DNA from: an uncultured Halomicronema sp.
GTDB lineage: Bacteria; Cyanobacteriota; Cyanobacteriia; Phormidesmidales; Phormidesmidaceae
Reading direction: 5' to 3'
Assembly (NCBI GenBank): GCA_937899725.1
Contig: CALCCA010000148.1
Location: forward strand, 1-53,498
DNA length: 53,498 nucleotides
The position numbers were made by a program, and so were the translations under genes. Below are positions 25,755 to 33,442 of the stretch, piece by piece (the first letter of the stretch is position 1; each line of letters begins with the position of its first letter). The notes beneath the pieces were generated by a model. The model was not told the DNA's origin, did not search any database, and saw nothing but the letters and a program-made list of their open reading frames with translations.

Positions 25755-26228
25755 ATGGAATCAAATAATCTTGAAGCAAGTTTAGCTGATCAACATGACA
25801 TTCTGCGATCGCGTCTCAACCAAGAAGGTCTGCGATTGACCGGCCCACGAAAAAAGATTCTTGATTTATTTGTCATGACACCTGACGGCGAACACCTCAG
25901 TGCAGAGGATATCCATTATCAAGTTACGACTAAAGGCGGGAAGATTAGCTACTCGACGATTTATCGAGCTCTCCACATGATGGTTGATTTGGGAATTATG
26001 AGAGAAGTAGAATTGGCCGAGGAACGAAAATACTATGAATTGAAGACATCTCTGGCCAAACAGCATCACCATTTGGTTTGTGTGCAGTGTGGCGAAGTTC
26101 ATGAGTTTGAAGATCATCGGGTAACCAAGGCCAGTCGGCAAGAAACCCTAGAGCACGGCTTTTTGCTACGAGACTGCCAATTTACGGTTTATGGCATTTG
26201 CCAAACCTGCCAACTTTCTGCCCTTTAA
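25755..26228 (+). CDS. Fur-family metalloregulator (Fur/PerR/Zur)
   Basis: I choose the ATG at 25755 (157 residues, MESNNLEASLADQHD) over the TTG at 25653. The winged helix is RLTGPRKKILDLF through YSTIYRALHMMVDLGIMREVEL. The regulatory metal cluster is visible as KQHHHLVC (H104-H106). The structural zinc site is C109xxC112 plus C149xxC152. Divergent linkage to dpsA favours a PerR-like or iron-sensing role. Candidate Fur sites upstream of exbB and of the 24514 gene could be its targets. It converges on the NRPS operon, with 35 bases between. Confidence 0.88.
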   Translation: MESNNLEASLADQHDILRSRLNQEGLRLTGPRKKILDLFVMTPDGEHLSAEDIHYQVTTKGGKISYSTIYRALHMMVDLGIMREVELAEERKYYELKTSLAKQHHHLVCVQCGEVHEFEDHRVTKASRQETLEHGFLLRDCQFTVYGICQTCQLSAL

Positions 26229-26263
26229 GCGAGTGCTCACCCCCAGTGTCAAGACGCTAAAGG

Positions 26264-26830
26264 TTAAAACTGGACAGGGCAGCCTGGTGGCTCTGGGTGA
26301 TAAGGGTCAATGAGGGCACGGCGGCTGGCACTAAATTTATCGAGCGTTTCGACGGCACAACCGCCTTCAAAGCGCAGACTACCGCCTTCATTGCCGCCAA
26401 ATTTTTCACAGACAGCCCGGTGGGCGGTGGCTAAGGATACATAAGCATTCACAAATTCTTGATGCTGCGGGTGCAGGGAAACTGGCAGTTGCTCAAAGAT
26501 GGGCCGCAGGCGTTTCCAAATCTGCATGAGCGCGGCGTGTTCCCAAGACATCAGACCACTAAAGTTATCGGCCTGAACCTGAGGCGGCGTCATCGATTGG
26601 CGCACCGAATGTTCATACTCATGGCGATTAAAGCTGCCCGCTAGCTCCATAGAAGCCCCAGAGGCGAGCAGTAATTCAGTCGCGGTTTGGAGTTCGGTTT
26701 GAGCCTGGTCAAGCTGGCCTAAGGCGAGCTGGGCTTCAAATCGTCGCAGGCAAATAATCAAGCCCTGAACATTGATAAAAAAGGCCCAGTGAAAGCCCCG
26801 CCAGAGGGTTTGGCCTTGAATAACAGTCAT
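26264..26830 (-). CDS. Unrecognised helical protein, last gene of the NRPS operon
   Basis: I do not recognise this 188-residue protein. It is predicted mostly helical, with LALGQLDQAQTELQTATELLLASGASMELAGSF resembling a TPR-like hairpin. The middle has FSGLMSWEHAALMQIW, and there is a conserved-looking AHRAVCEKFGGNEGGSLRF segment. It overlaps the preceding gene by four bases (ATGA) and so is translationally coupled to it. Position at the end of a biosynthetic operon suggests a tailoring or complex-forming role. No catalytic motif is evident. Confidence 0.7.
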   Translation of the reverse strand: MTVIQGQTLWRGFHWAFFINVQGLIICLRRFEAQLALGQLDQAQTELQTATELLLASGASMELAGSFNRHEYEHSVRQSMTPPQVQADNFSGLMSWEHAALMQIWKRLRPIFEQLPVSLHPQHQEFVNAYVSLATAHRAVCEKFGGNEGGSLRFEGGCAVETLDKFSASRRALIDPYHPEPPGCPVQF

Positions 26831-27375
26831 GGTAGTTCGGTTTTGTGGGGGGCTGTGGTGGGGTCTGCTTCTGAGCGATCGGTGTCTAAATCAAACGTTC
26901 TCTGGAGTAATTGGATGTAGCTGATAAACCCTTGCTGTTGTTGCTTGACCTGATGGGCATCTAACCAAGGTGTTTGCCTGTCGATTTCGAAGAATTTCTG
27001 GCAGGTCAGCAGCAGTCCCTTAACCAGACAAAGGGCCGACTGCTCAGTGTGGACATGACAAATTTGAAAATAGCGATCGTAGTCTTCGACTTCCCAGGCT
27101 TTGAGAGCGGTTTGAGTACTTTGAATACTGGCAGTTTGCGTGTCAACTTCCCCCAGGGCGGTCAACGCCTGACTGATGCTGACGAGCGCGGCCTGCGGTG
27201 AGGGCTGCGCCAGCGCTTGTAAAAGTTGCTGTAAGGCTCGGTCAATGCGGCTCCTATCAGTGGGAGACAGGGGCTGTTCGAGGGGGAGATCCCACGGAAT
27301 CAAGAGTTCCAAAACAGCTAGAGATTCGTCGCGGGAAGTCTCCATGGATAATTCCCTGGGGGCAGTTTGAGTCAT
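26827..27375 (-). CDS. Unrecognised helical protein in the NRPS operon
   Basis: This 182-residue all-helical protein has no family I can name. Notable segments are LIPWDLPLEQPLSPTDRSRIDRALQQLLQAL, YDRYFQICHVHTEQSALCLVKGLLLTCQKFF with HVH and several cysteines, and a charged tail. It starts 12 bases after the MbtH stop and overlaps the next gene, so the two helical proteins are probably a functional pair. A start at the internal ATG (METSRDES) is also possible. Confidence 0.7.
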   Translation of the reverse strand: MTQTAPRELSMETSRDESLAVLELLIPWDLPLEQPLSPTDRSRIDRALQQLLQALAQPSPQAALVSISQALTALGEVDTQTASIQSTQTALKAWEVEDYDRYFQICHVHTEQSALCLVKGLLLTCQKFFEIDRQTPWLDAHQVKQQQQGFISYIQLLQRTFDLDTDRSEADPTTAPHKTELP

Positions 27376-27387
27376 GACTGGGGGCTC

Positions 27388-27609
27388 TCAAGCAGAATTT
27401 TCGGATGCAGCGGCGGCCATTTTTTTGCGTAGGCTGAGTGGGCGCATGTCGGTCCACACGGTTTTGATGTAGTCGAGACATTCCTGTTTGGTGCCGACTG
27501 TTTGATCGGCGCGCCAGCCCCAGGGGATTTCTTTATGTTCTGGCCAGATCGAGTAGCGTTCTTCATCGCTGATGACGACGCGGTAGGTGGGTTCGGTGGG
27601 TTGAGTCAT
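27388..27609 (-). CDS. MbtH-family NRPS chaperone
   Basis: This 73-residue protein starts at the ATG at 27609, which has AAGGAAA upstream; the open frame to 27681 includes non-coding repeats. It carries the MbtH pattern: [25 protein letters not shown], then [18 protein letters not shown] with the conserved tryptophans. MbtH proteins bind adenylation domains and are needed for their folding or activity. This one presumably serves one or more of the A domains encoded upstream. Confidence 0.93.
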   Translation of the reverse strand: MTQPTEPTYRVVISDEERYSIWPEHKEIPWGWRADQTVGTKQECLDYIKTVWTDMRPLSLRKKMAAAASENSA

Positions 27610-27710
27610 GGGGTTTCCTTGGGATAGGTGTCGGGTACAAGGGAGCGGGTGCAGGGGAGCGGGTAAGGGGCAGCACCTCAAACCTTACTTAGGACAGTGA
27701 AATCTAAGCG

Positions 27711-29159
27711 CTAGACATCGTTGGCCTCCTTGAGGGCGGTTAAGGCCTGGCAAAAGGCGGTGTAGATGCGGTCGATGTCGTCTGGGGTATGGGCGGTGGA
27801 GAGGAAGCCACCGCGATCGCCGCCGCGCAGATGAATGCCTTGGTTGAGCAGGTGGTAGGAGAGCAGGGGCAGGGTCGGCGGGGGAATCTGGCTTTGGGTG
27901 AGGGCGATCGCAAAAAACGAGCCAAATTGGGTGAACTTCACCGGCATCACGGTGCTGGCTGTAAAGGCATTGAGACGGTCAACGAGATCCTTGGTGCGCT
28001 GGTTGAGGGTGTGTTGCAGCTCTGGCCCCTGCGCTTTTAGGTGTTGCAGGGTGGCCTGGGCCGCCGCTAGAGATAAGGGATGTTTGCAAAAGGTGCCCGC
28101 GAAAAAGGTGGTGGGTACCTGGGGGGCAGAGTCGTCGCCGAACTGCCAGGGACCGCCGTCGATATGATCCATCCAGCGGGCCTGACCGGCAATGACCGAG
28201 AGGGGCAGGCCACCCCCGGCAATTTTGCTGTAGGTAGCGAGGTCAGCTTGAAGGCCGAAGTGGGCTTGGGCACCGCCCGGATGGACGCGAAAGCCGGTGA
28301 CCATTTCGTCGAAAATCAAGGCAATGCCGGTGGCTTGGGTGAGGTCGCGCAGGGCCTGCAGAAAGTCGCGGGGTTGCAACTCGGGACAGCGGCTTTGGAC
28401 AGGTTCAACGAGGACGGCAGCCAGTTGACGACGATGGGTCTTAATCACATCGAGGGACTTGGGATTACCGTATTCCAAGACAAGCACATCTTTCGCGACG
28501 GCTGGGGGGATGCCGAGTGCAGCGGGGACGGCGCGGGTGCCGAGGAAATTTTTCAAGAATCCGCCTAGGGGGGAAAGCCCCGGCTTTTGCTGGAGCGATC
28601 GCACCGCTTTTTTGCGGGCGTATTCGCTGAGGGGAGCCCGCATCAGGGCCGCATCGAAGTGACCGTGATAGCTATTGGTAAAAACGGCAATTTTGCGACG
28701 ACGGGTCGCCGTGCGGGCAATGCGCACAGCGGTCATGACGGCTTCGGTGCCGGTATTGCTAAAGGTGACCCGCTCCAGGCCGGTGAGGTCGCTGACCAAC
28801 TGGGCGACCTCACCCACGATTGCTGACTGGGGACCGATCGCCATGCCTTGGTCAAGTTGAGCCGCAATGGCGGCTTTGATAAAGGGCGGATTGTGACCCA
28901 ACAGGTTCGTGCCCAGCCCCATCAGGATGTCGATATATTCGTTGCCGTCTACATCCCACAGACGGGAGCCCTGCGATCGCGCTGCCACAATCGGATAGCA
29001 CATCTCTTTGATTTCGGGCGCAAAGGCGTAACCGATGGCGGTTTTGTCGGCCAGCACGGCCCGATTTGCCGCTGCCAGTACTTTGGAACGGCGAGTCCGG
29101 TCAGTGTAAGTGTCGATCAGCGATTGCAGTTGAGTGGGTGGGGGTTGGGTGAGCGTCAT
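27711..29159 (-). CDS. Class III PLP aminotransferase (glutamate-1-semialdehyde aminotransferase-like)
   Basis: This 482-residue stand-alone enzyme has FSNTGTEAVMTAVRIAR for cofactor phosphate binding (133-149), FDEMVTGFR with the PLP-pairing aspartate D284, and the Schiff-base lysine K312 in TYSKIAGGG. It resembles the semialdehyde-aminotransferase-like domains of NRPS/PKS pathways. No polyketide module is present, so beta-keto amination is unlikely. The operon ends in a thioester reductase, and the myxochelin enzyme MxcL offers a precedent: transamination of the reductively released aldehyde to a primary amine. That role is inference. A 92-base gap separates it from the methyltransferase gene. 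Confidence 0.9.
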   Translation of the reverse strand: MTLTQPPPTQLQSLIDTYTDRTRRSKVLAAANRAVLADKTAIGYAFAPEIKEMCYPIVAARSQGSRLWDVDGNEYIDILMGLGTNLLGHNPPFIKAAIAAQLDQGMAIGPQSAIVGEVAQLVSDLTGLERVTFSNTGTEAVMTAVRIARTATRRRKIAVFTNSYHGHFDAALMRAPLSEYARKKAVRSLQQKPGLSPLGGFLKNFLGTRAVPAALGIPPAVAKDVLVLEYGNPKSLDVIKTHRRQLAAVLVEPVQSRCPELQPRDFLQALRDLTQATGIALIFDEMVTGFRVHPGGAQAHFGLQADLATYSKIAGGGLPLSVIAGQARWMDHIDGGPWQFGDDSAPQVPTTFFAGTFCKHPLSLAAAQATLQHLKAQGPELQHTLNQRTKDLVDRLNAFTASTVMPVKFTQFGSFFAIALTQSQIPPPTLPLLSYHLLNQGIHLRGGDRGGFLSTAHTPDDIDRIYTAFCQALTALKEANDV

Positions 29160-29251
29160 GGGATGGCTGGGTGGATGGGCGTTGGGGATGGGGGCGTTGG
29201 GGCATAAATTTCTTGGAATGACCGGTATGCTTCGGCCTCAATGCCTCGCCC

Positions 29252-30118
29252 CTACTTGCGGCAGATGAAATGGGCAGAATGGTTAGCGTCAAGCGTGAGA
29301 TTGCCGTCGATGGTTTGTCGGGTGATGTCGCCAAAGCCCGCCGTTTCTAGGGCGGTATGGATGTCGGTTAGAGAATGACCTCTGACCCGATAAGTGAGGC
29401 GAGATCGCGTCCAGGTGGGTTCGAGCTTTTCAAAACGAGACAGAAGACGTAGGCGCAGGCCGGTCAGACGGCGCAGACTCAACAGCTTGTACAAAGCCTG
29501 CTTTAGGAACTGTGTCAAACGGGCGAGTGGAGCAGTCGGGGGCTGCGCCTGAAAAATTTCGACGTGAAAGGCCCCTTCTGCAGTGGCCGGGTGATATTCG
29601 GGCGTGAGCCGCCAAGCATAGCGAGCAATGATTTCGCCTTCGACAATGCGATTACGCCACCATTTCTGCATTTGGGCCGGATGGTTGAGGTCAAAGACAA
29701 ACCGCCCCCCCGGTCGCAGTGACTGATAAACATTGCCAAAGACCTGAGTTAGATCGGCCAGCGTCATGATGTGGTTGAGGGAAGCACTTGTCGAGAACAC
29801 CCCATCGAACTGCTCTGGCAGGTGAAAATGACGCGCATCCTCTAGCAAATAAATGGCCTGGGGCGCATTTTGACGCGCATAGGTGAGCATTTCTGCCGAG
29901 CCATCTAGCCCAGTGACCTGATAGCCCGCTGCCATTAGCGGCTGTATGAGTTGCCCAGTGCCACAGCACAAATCCAAAATTGCCGCATTGCGGGGTAAGT
30001 GGGGCAGCAAAAACTGCCGTAGAAATTTGAGCTGAGTCTGGCTGTAGTCTGGCCCCATGGTTTCGTTATAGAGCCAAGCCCAGGTGTCGTAGTCGGTATA
30101 GCGGGGGGTGGTGGTCAT
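29252..30118 (-). CDS. Class I SAM-dependent methyltransferase
   Basis: This 288-residue enzyme has motif I ILDLCCGTGQ near residues 46-55, GLDGSAEML for the acidic ribose contact, FDGVFSTSASLNHI and LRPGGRFVFDLNHPAQM. The C-terminal 120 residues are basic (LLSLRRLTGLRLRLLSRF) and may form the acceptor site. It is a stand-alone tailoring enzyme in the NRPS operon. It could act on an N, O or S atom of the peptide or on the amine formed after release; the target cannot be read from sequence. Confidence 0.88.
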   Translation of the reverse strand: MTTTPRYTDYDTWAWLYNETMGPDYSQTQLKFLRQFLLPHLPRNAAILDLCCGTGQLIQPLMAAGYQVTGLDGSAEMLTYARQNAPQAIYLLEDARHFHLPEQFDGVFSTSASLNHIMTLADLTQVFGNVYQSLRPGGRFVFDLNHPAQMQKWWRNRIVEGEIIARYAWRLTPEYHPATAEGAFHVEIFQAQPPTAPLARLTQFLKQALYKLLSLRRLTGLRLRLLSRFEKLEPTWTRSRLTYRVRGHSLTDIHTALETAGFGDITRQTIDGNLTLDANHSAHFICRK

Positions 30119-30241
30119 GGTGGTTATTGGTTCTTAGTGATTAGTTCTTAGTTATTGGTTTCTAGGTTCTGGGTTCTGGGTTCTTCCTGTCCCCTATGCC
30201 CTGTTCCCTAATCCCTTCTGCCTTCTGCCTTTTGTCTTCAC
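30119..30241. repeat. Intergenic heptamer repeats (TTCTTAG, GGTTCTG, TTCCCTA types)
   Basis: The 123-base gap between the reductase and methyltransferase genes consists almost entirely of 7-base units, such as GGTTCTG repeated and GTTCCCTA-like units. These are the same sequences found in frame inside the adenylation domains. This shows the repeats also occupy non-coding DNA here. Confidence 0.75.
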
Positions 30242-33200
30242 TTAAGGAGAACTGGCGGAGACGGGCGGTTTGAGAGCCTTGGATGCTTCTAGGGCGTTTA
30301 GATAAACGGCAAATAGGTGTTCATCCAACGGTGGGCAACTGAAGGGTGCATCGGCTAGACCACCCTTGGTGTTGTGGCAAGCGAACGGCACTTCTGCTGG
30401 ACTATGAGCTGCTGCTGCATCGGTCTCACTGCGAGAGGAGAAGAGGGAAACGAGTGGATACAGGGGATGGTCTTGGGTGCCTTGGGCGATCGCCATGAGC
30501 TGTCCGTACCATTGGGCATAGGGCACCCGCTGAATGGTGTATCCTGCCGTGCGGCAGGCAGCAAATAACCCGTCCGATGAGGCCGGTTGGGGGTGAATGA
30601 GATGAAAGACTTGGCCCTGGGATTGAGGTTTTTGGGATAGGTGGGCGATCGCATGGCTGACATAATCCACCGGCAAAATATCGAGCGGCAGTTCTCCCTG
30701 GGGGGCGGTGCCCAGTTGGATGTAGCCTTGCATCAGTCGATAGAGAAAGTCATTGGCGTTGAAGGCACCGGTTTGACTGTGGCCAGAAATCGGGCCAGGC
30801 CGGTAAATGGTGACGGGTAGCCCGCGATCGCTCGCCTGCCTGACCAGCTGTTCTGCCACCCATTTGGTGCGGTTGTAGCCACCCGCTGGTACTGGATAGC
30901 GATCGAGCGGGTCGTCTTCCAGCATTTGGGCTTTCCCTGCTGGCGGTACTGGCGGCAGCACGCTCAGGGTCGAAGTGAAATGGAGTGGTTTGGGATGATG
31001 CTGACAGGCGAGGCGAATGACCTCTCGCGTCCCCACCACATTCGTCTCCCGCAGCAGCGCATAGGGCGAAACATGATGCACCCAAGCGCCGTTGTGATAA
31101 ATCGCCTCAACGCTTACCGCCAATGCCTGAAAATCCGGGTCAATCAGGCCTAAGTTCGGCTGGGCTAAATCTCCCGGCTGAACGGTCAGGCGAGGTCTGA
31201 AGTCTTCTCGCCAGATACCGTAGTTTCGGAGGGTCGTCTGTAATCGCTCCCATCCAGCGGCTTCAGACTCGGCTCGAACCAGGCAGATGATCTCAGCCTG
31301 GGTTTGTAGCAGCAGGGCTTCCAGTAGAAATGCCCCTAAGAATCCCGTCGCTCCGGTTAGCAGGATGCGTGAGGGTAGCTTGTTCCTCAGAGTCCCTGCT
31401 GGACGAATGTGCTCTGGCAGCATTCGATCTTGCTCCCAATCTTCTGAGGTGGCTGTTGCGACGACCTCTCCTTGCAGCGCGGCGATAATGTCGGGCTTAT
31501 GCTGCTTGAGCTGTTGCTTGAGTTCTGTCGTCAGCGCACCTTTGGGGGCATTACAGCGCAACGTGTCGCCTTCCAGCCAAAGACGAATGTCGTGAGTGGC
31601 CAAGGTTTGGAAGAGGGAGTGGAGCGGTGAGGAAGTAGGGGAGTGGGGCAGTGGGGCAGTGGGGCAGTGGGGCAGTGGGCTTCGACTTGGGCTCAGCCGA
31701 ACGGGAGTGAGGGAGTTTTGAGCTGCTTGTTCCCCATTCCCTATTCCCCATTCCCTGTTCCCCATTCCCTGTTCCCTATTCCCTATTCCCTGTTCCTTAT
31801 TCCCTGCCGCGACCGGAATCCGCCGTTGCCCCCACCCAGCCGGTACTTTCGCCGTTAATTCAATTTCTTGACGACCGAGGAGGCGATCGCTTTCCAACCC
31901 CTGCTGCCGACAGTAAGACACTAATCGATTGGATTCTTGAATGGGGACAGAGTCGTCGGTGTAGCTGATCGACGTAATAAAGGTAAGCCAGGGTTCTTGG
32001 CCCATAGCGTAGACGTAGACCTGCTGAGGCTGCAGTTGGCGGACGAGAGCGATCGCTCGGTCGGCATTGGAACCATCGAGGCGGCGGTTTTGGGCCAGTT
32101 GACGGGGTATCGGTTGGGTCAACAGGGGACCATAGGCCCAGGTGTAGGGAGCGCCGTCGCATTCCATGCCAATAAACAGCACGTCAAGGGGACCAAACAG
32201 GTGATGAATATGCTGGTAAAGCTGGGGATCAAGGTTATTAGAGTCGGCAGCGCAGAGAATCGTGCGGCCCCGTAACTGAATCCAGTAGGCGGTTTTGGTG
32301 GCGATGTTGAGGTCACCGTGTTCACCCAACACGGGCAGGCTGATAATTTCGCCGTCGGGTAGGGGAATGGTGTCGAGTTCGTCTAGAGTTTGCACCTGAT
32401 CGAAGCCGATCTGTTGCAGGGTGAGCTTCAGGGAGGGGTCAATTAGGGAGCCCTTTTGGCCCTGGGGCACGACTAGATGCTGAATCTTATGCCGGAGTTG
32501 CAGCAATGTTTCCAGCATGACATGGTCCTGGTGATTGTGGGTGATCAGGACGTAGTCGATGGTGTCCGGCAAATCAGCATAGCTGTAGCGAGCCATGCCT
32601 TGGGGTTGATCGTAGCTCACGAGAGGATCTACTAGGATGGCCACGTCGGCGGTTTCGATCAGGACGCAGGCATGACCAAAGTAGCGAATGCGAACGCCTT
32701 CACCGCTGTAAGGCAGGCGGGAGGACGGCGGGGTCGGGGTGAATAGGTTGGCGAAGCGATTGGTTTGAGCAGCATCCAGTTGCAGCGCTGCGGCCACCTG
32801 TTGCACTGATTGGGGGGTATGGCGCATGGCAAAGAGCTGATTCCAAGCGCGATCGCAGAACGGCAGAGATATCTGCAGGCTCTGGGCCTCTGGCAAGCGC
32901 GGGGTGCTGAGCACAAACGCTCGGTCATCGCTATTGCCCAACCGTAGGGCGATGCTCTGGCGACTGGGGTCATAGTAGTCGCTGCGGTAGAGCAACCCTT
33001 CCATCAGCCGCAGCGAGGGATGGTGCTGGGCATCGTACACCAGCTCCACAAAACCTCGTAGCGCCTCGGGCATTTGCGCGTACAGCGGTTCTAGAGAAGC
33101 GCCCGTAGGATGAGCGGCCAACAACTTTTCCAGGGCGGCGATCGCCTCACTCAGCGCTAGCAATTTCTGTTGTTCTGTGCGAGTCGTTTCCAGCAGCGCC

Positions 33201-33442
33201 TGAATTTCGGGCGCTCGATTCGCATCATGGTGAATAAAGGGGCCACCTCGCATCGCCGGGTCTTGCAGCGCTGAGGCATGCACCTGAGGCGCAGCGATAA
33301 ACGACTCCATGACGGGAATTTGGGAGTGGGTGAGGTAACGGGCCGCAGTCGCCGGGGGAATCAGATAGCTCCAGGCGTACCACTGACTGATCAGCGGTTC
33401 CATTACCACTTGGGGTTTGAGATAGCCTTGAAAGTCCTTCAC
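30242..33442 (-). CDS. Fusion: CmlA-like diiron beta-hydroxylase, TubC docking domain, thioester reductase
   Basis: This is a 1066-residue fusion. Residues 1-535 resemble CmlA-type hydroxylases. The N-terminal domain (PQVVMEPLISQWYAWSYLIPPATAA, then FVELVYDAQHHPSLRLMEGLLYRS) is followed by a metallo-beta-lactamase fold with HNHQDH (302-307), E374 in GEHGD, D400 and GMECDGAPYTWAYGPLL. CmlA hydroxylates the beta-carbon of a carrier-bound aminoacyl group. A repeat-derived linker (545-607) leads to a TubC-like docking domain (LFQTLATHDIRLWLEGDTLRCNAPKG, 610-655). The reductase (690-1050) has GATGFLG and YNRTK (856-860) and would release the peptide as an aldehyde or alcohol using NAD(P)H. The start overlaps the upstream NRPS stop by four bases. 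I could not place the last CmlA histidine ligand. Confidence 0.85.
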   Translation of the reverse strand: MKDFQGYLKPQVVMEPLISQWYAWSYLIPPATAARYLTHSQIPVMESFIAAPQVHASALQDPAMRGGPFIHHDANRAPEIQALLETTRTEQQKLLALSEAIAALEKLLAAHPTGASLEPLYAQMPEALRGFVELVYDAQHHPSLRLMEGLLYRSDYYDPSRQSIALRLGNSDDRAFVLSTPRLPEAQSLQISLPFCDRAWNQLFAMRHTPQSVQQVAAALQLDAAQTNRFANLFTPTPPSSRLPYSGEGVRIRYFGHACVLIETADVAILVDPLVSYDQPQGMARYSYADLPDTIDYVLITHNHQDHVMLETLLQLRHKIQHLVVPQGQKGSLIDPSLKLTLQQIGFDQVQTLDELDTIPLPDGEIISLPVLGEHGDLNIATKTAYWIQLRGRTILCAADSNNLDPQLYQHIHHLFGPLDVLFIGMECDGAPYTWAYGPLLTQPIPRQLAQNRRLDGSNADRAIALVRQLQPQQVYVYAMGQEPWLTFITSISYTDDSVPIQESNRLVSYCRQQGLESDRLLGRQEIELTAKVPAGWGQRRIPVAAGNKEQGIGNREQGMGNREWGIGNGEQAAQNSLTPVRLSPSRSPLPHCPTAPLPHSPTSSPLHSLFQTLATHDIRLWLEGDTLRCNAPKGALTTELKQQLKQHKPDIIAALQGEVVATATSEDWEQDRMLPEHIRPAGTLRNKLPSRILLTGATGFLGAFLLEALLLQTQAEIICLVRAESEAAGWERLQTTLRNYGIWREDFRPRLTVQPGDLAQPNLGLIDPDFQALAVSVEAIYHNGAWVHHVSPYALLRETNVVGTREVIRLACQHHPKPLHFTSTLSVLPPVPPAGKAQMLEDDPLDRYPVPAGGYNRTKWVAEQLVRQASDRGLPVTIYRPGPISGHSQTGAFNANDFLYRLMQGYIQLGTAPQGELPLDILPVDYVSHAIAHLSQKPQSQGQVFHLIHPQPASSDGLFAACRTAGYTIQRVPYAQWYGQLMAIAQGTQDHPLYPLVSLFSSRSETDAAAAHSPAEVPFACHNTKGGLADAPFSCPPLDEHLFAVYLNALEASKALKPPVSASSP
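31622..31810. repeat. In-frame simple repeats in the hydroxylase-docking linker
   Basis: On the plus strand, heptamers of TTCCCTA/TTCCCTG/TTCCCCA type (about 31733-31805) and GTGGGGCA octamers (about 31643-31678) flank a dispersed 28-base element at 31677-31704. That element begins GGGCTTCGAC and ends CTCAGCCGAACGG. Translated on the minus strand this gives GNREQG-type heptads, PVRLSPSRSPLPH and proline-histidine runs. It separates the hydroxylase from the docking domain. Confidence 0.85.
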
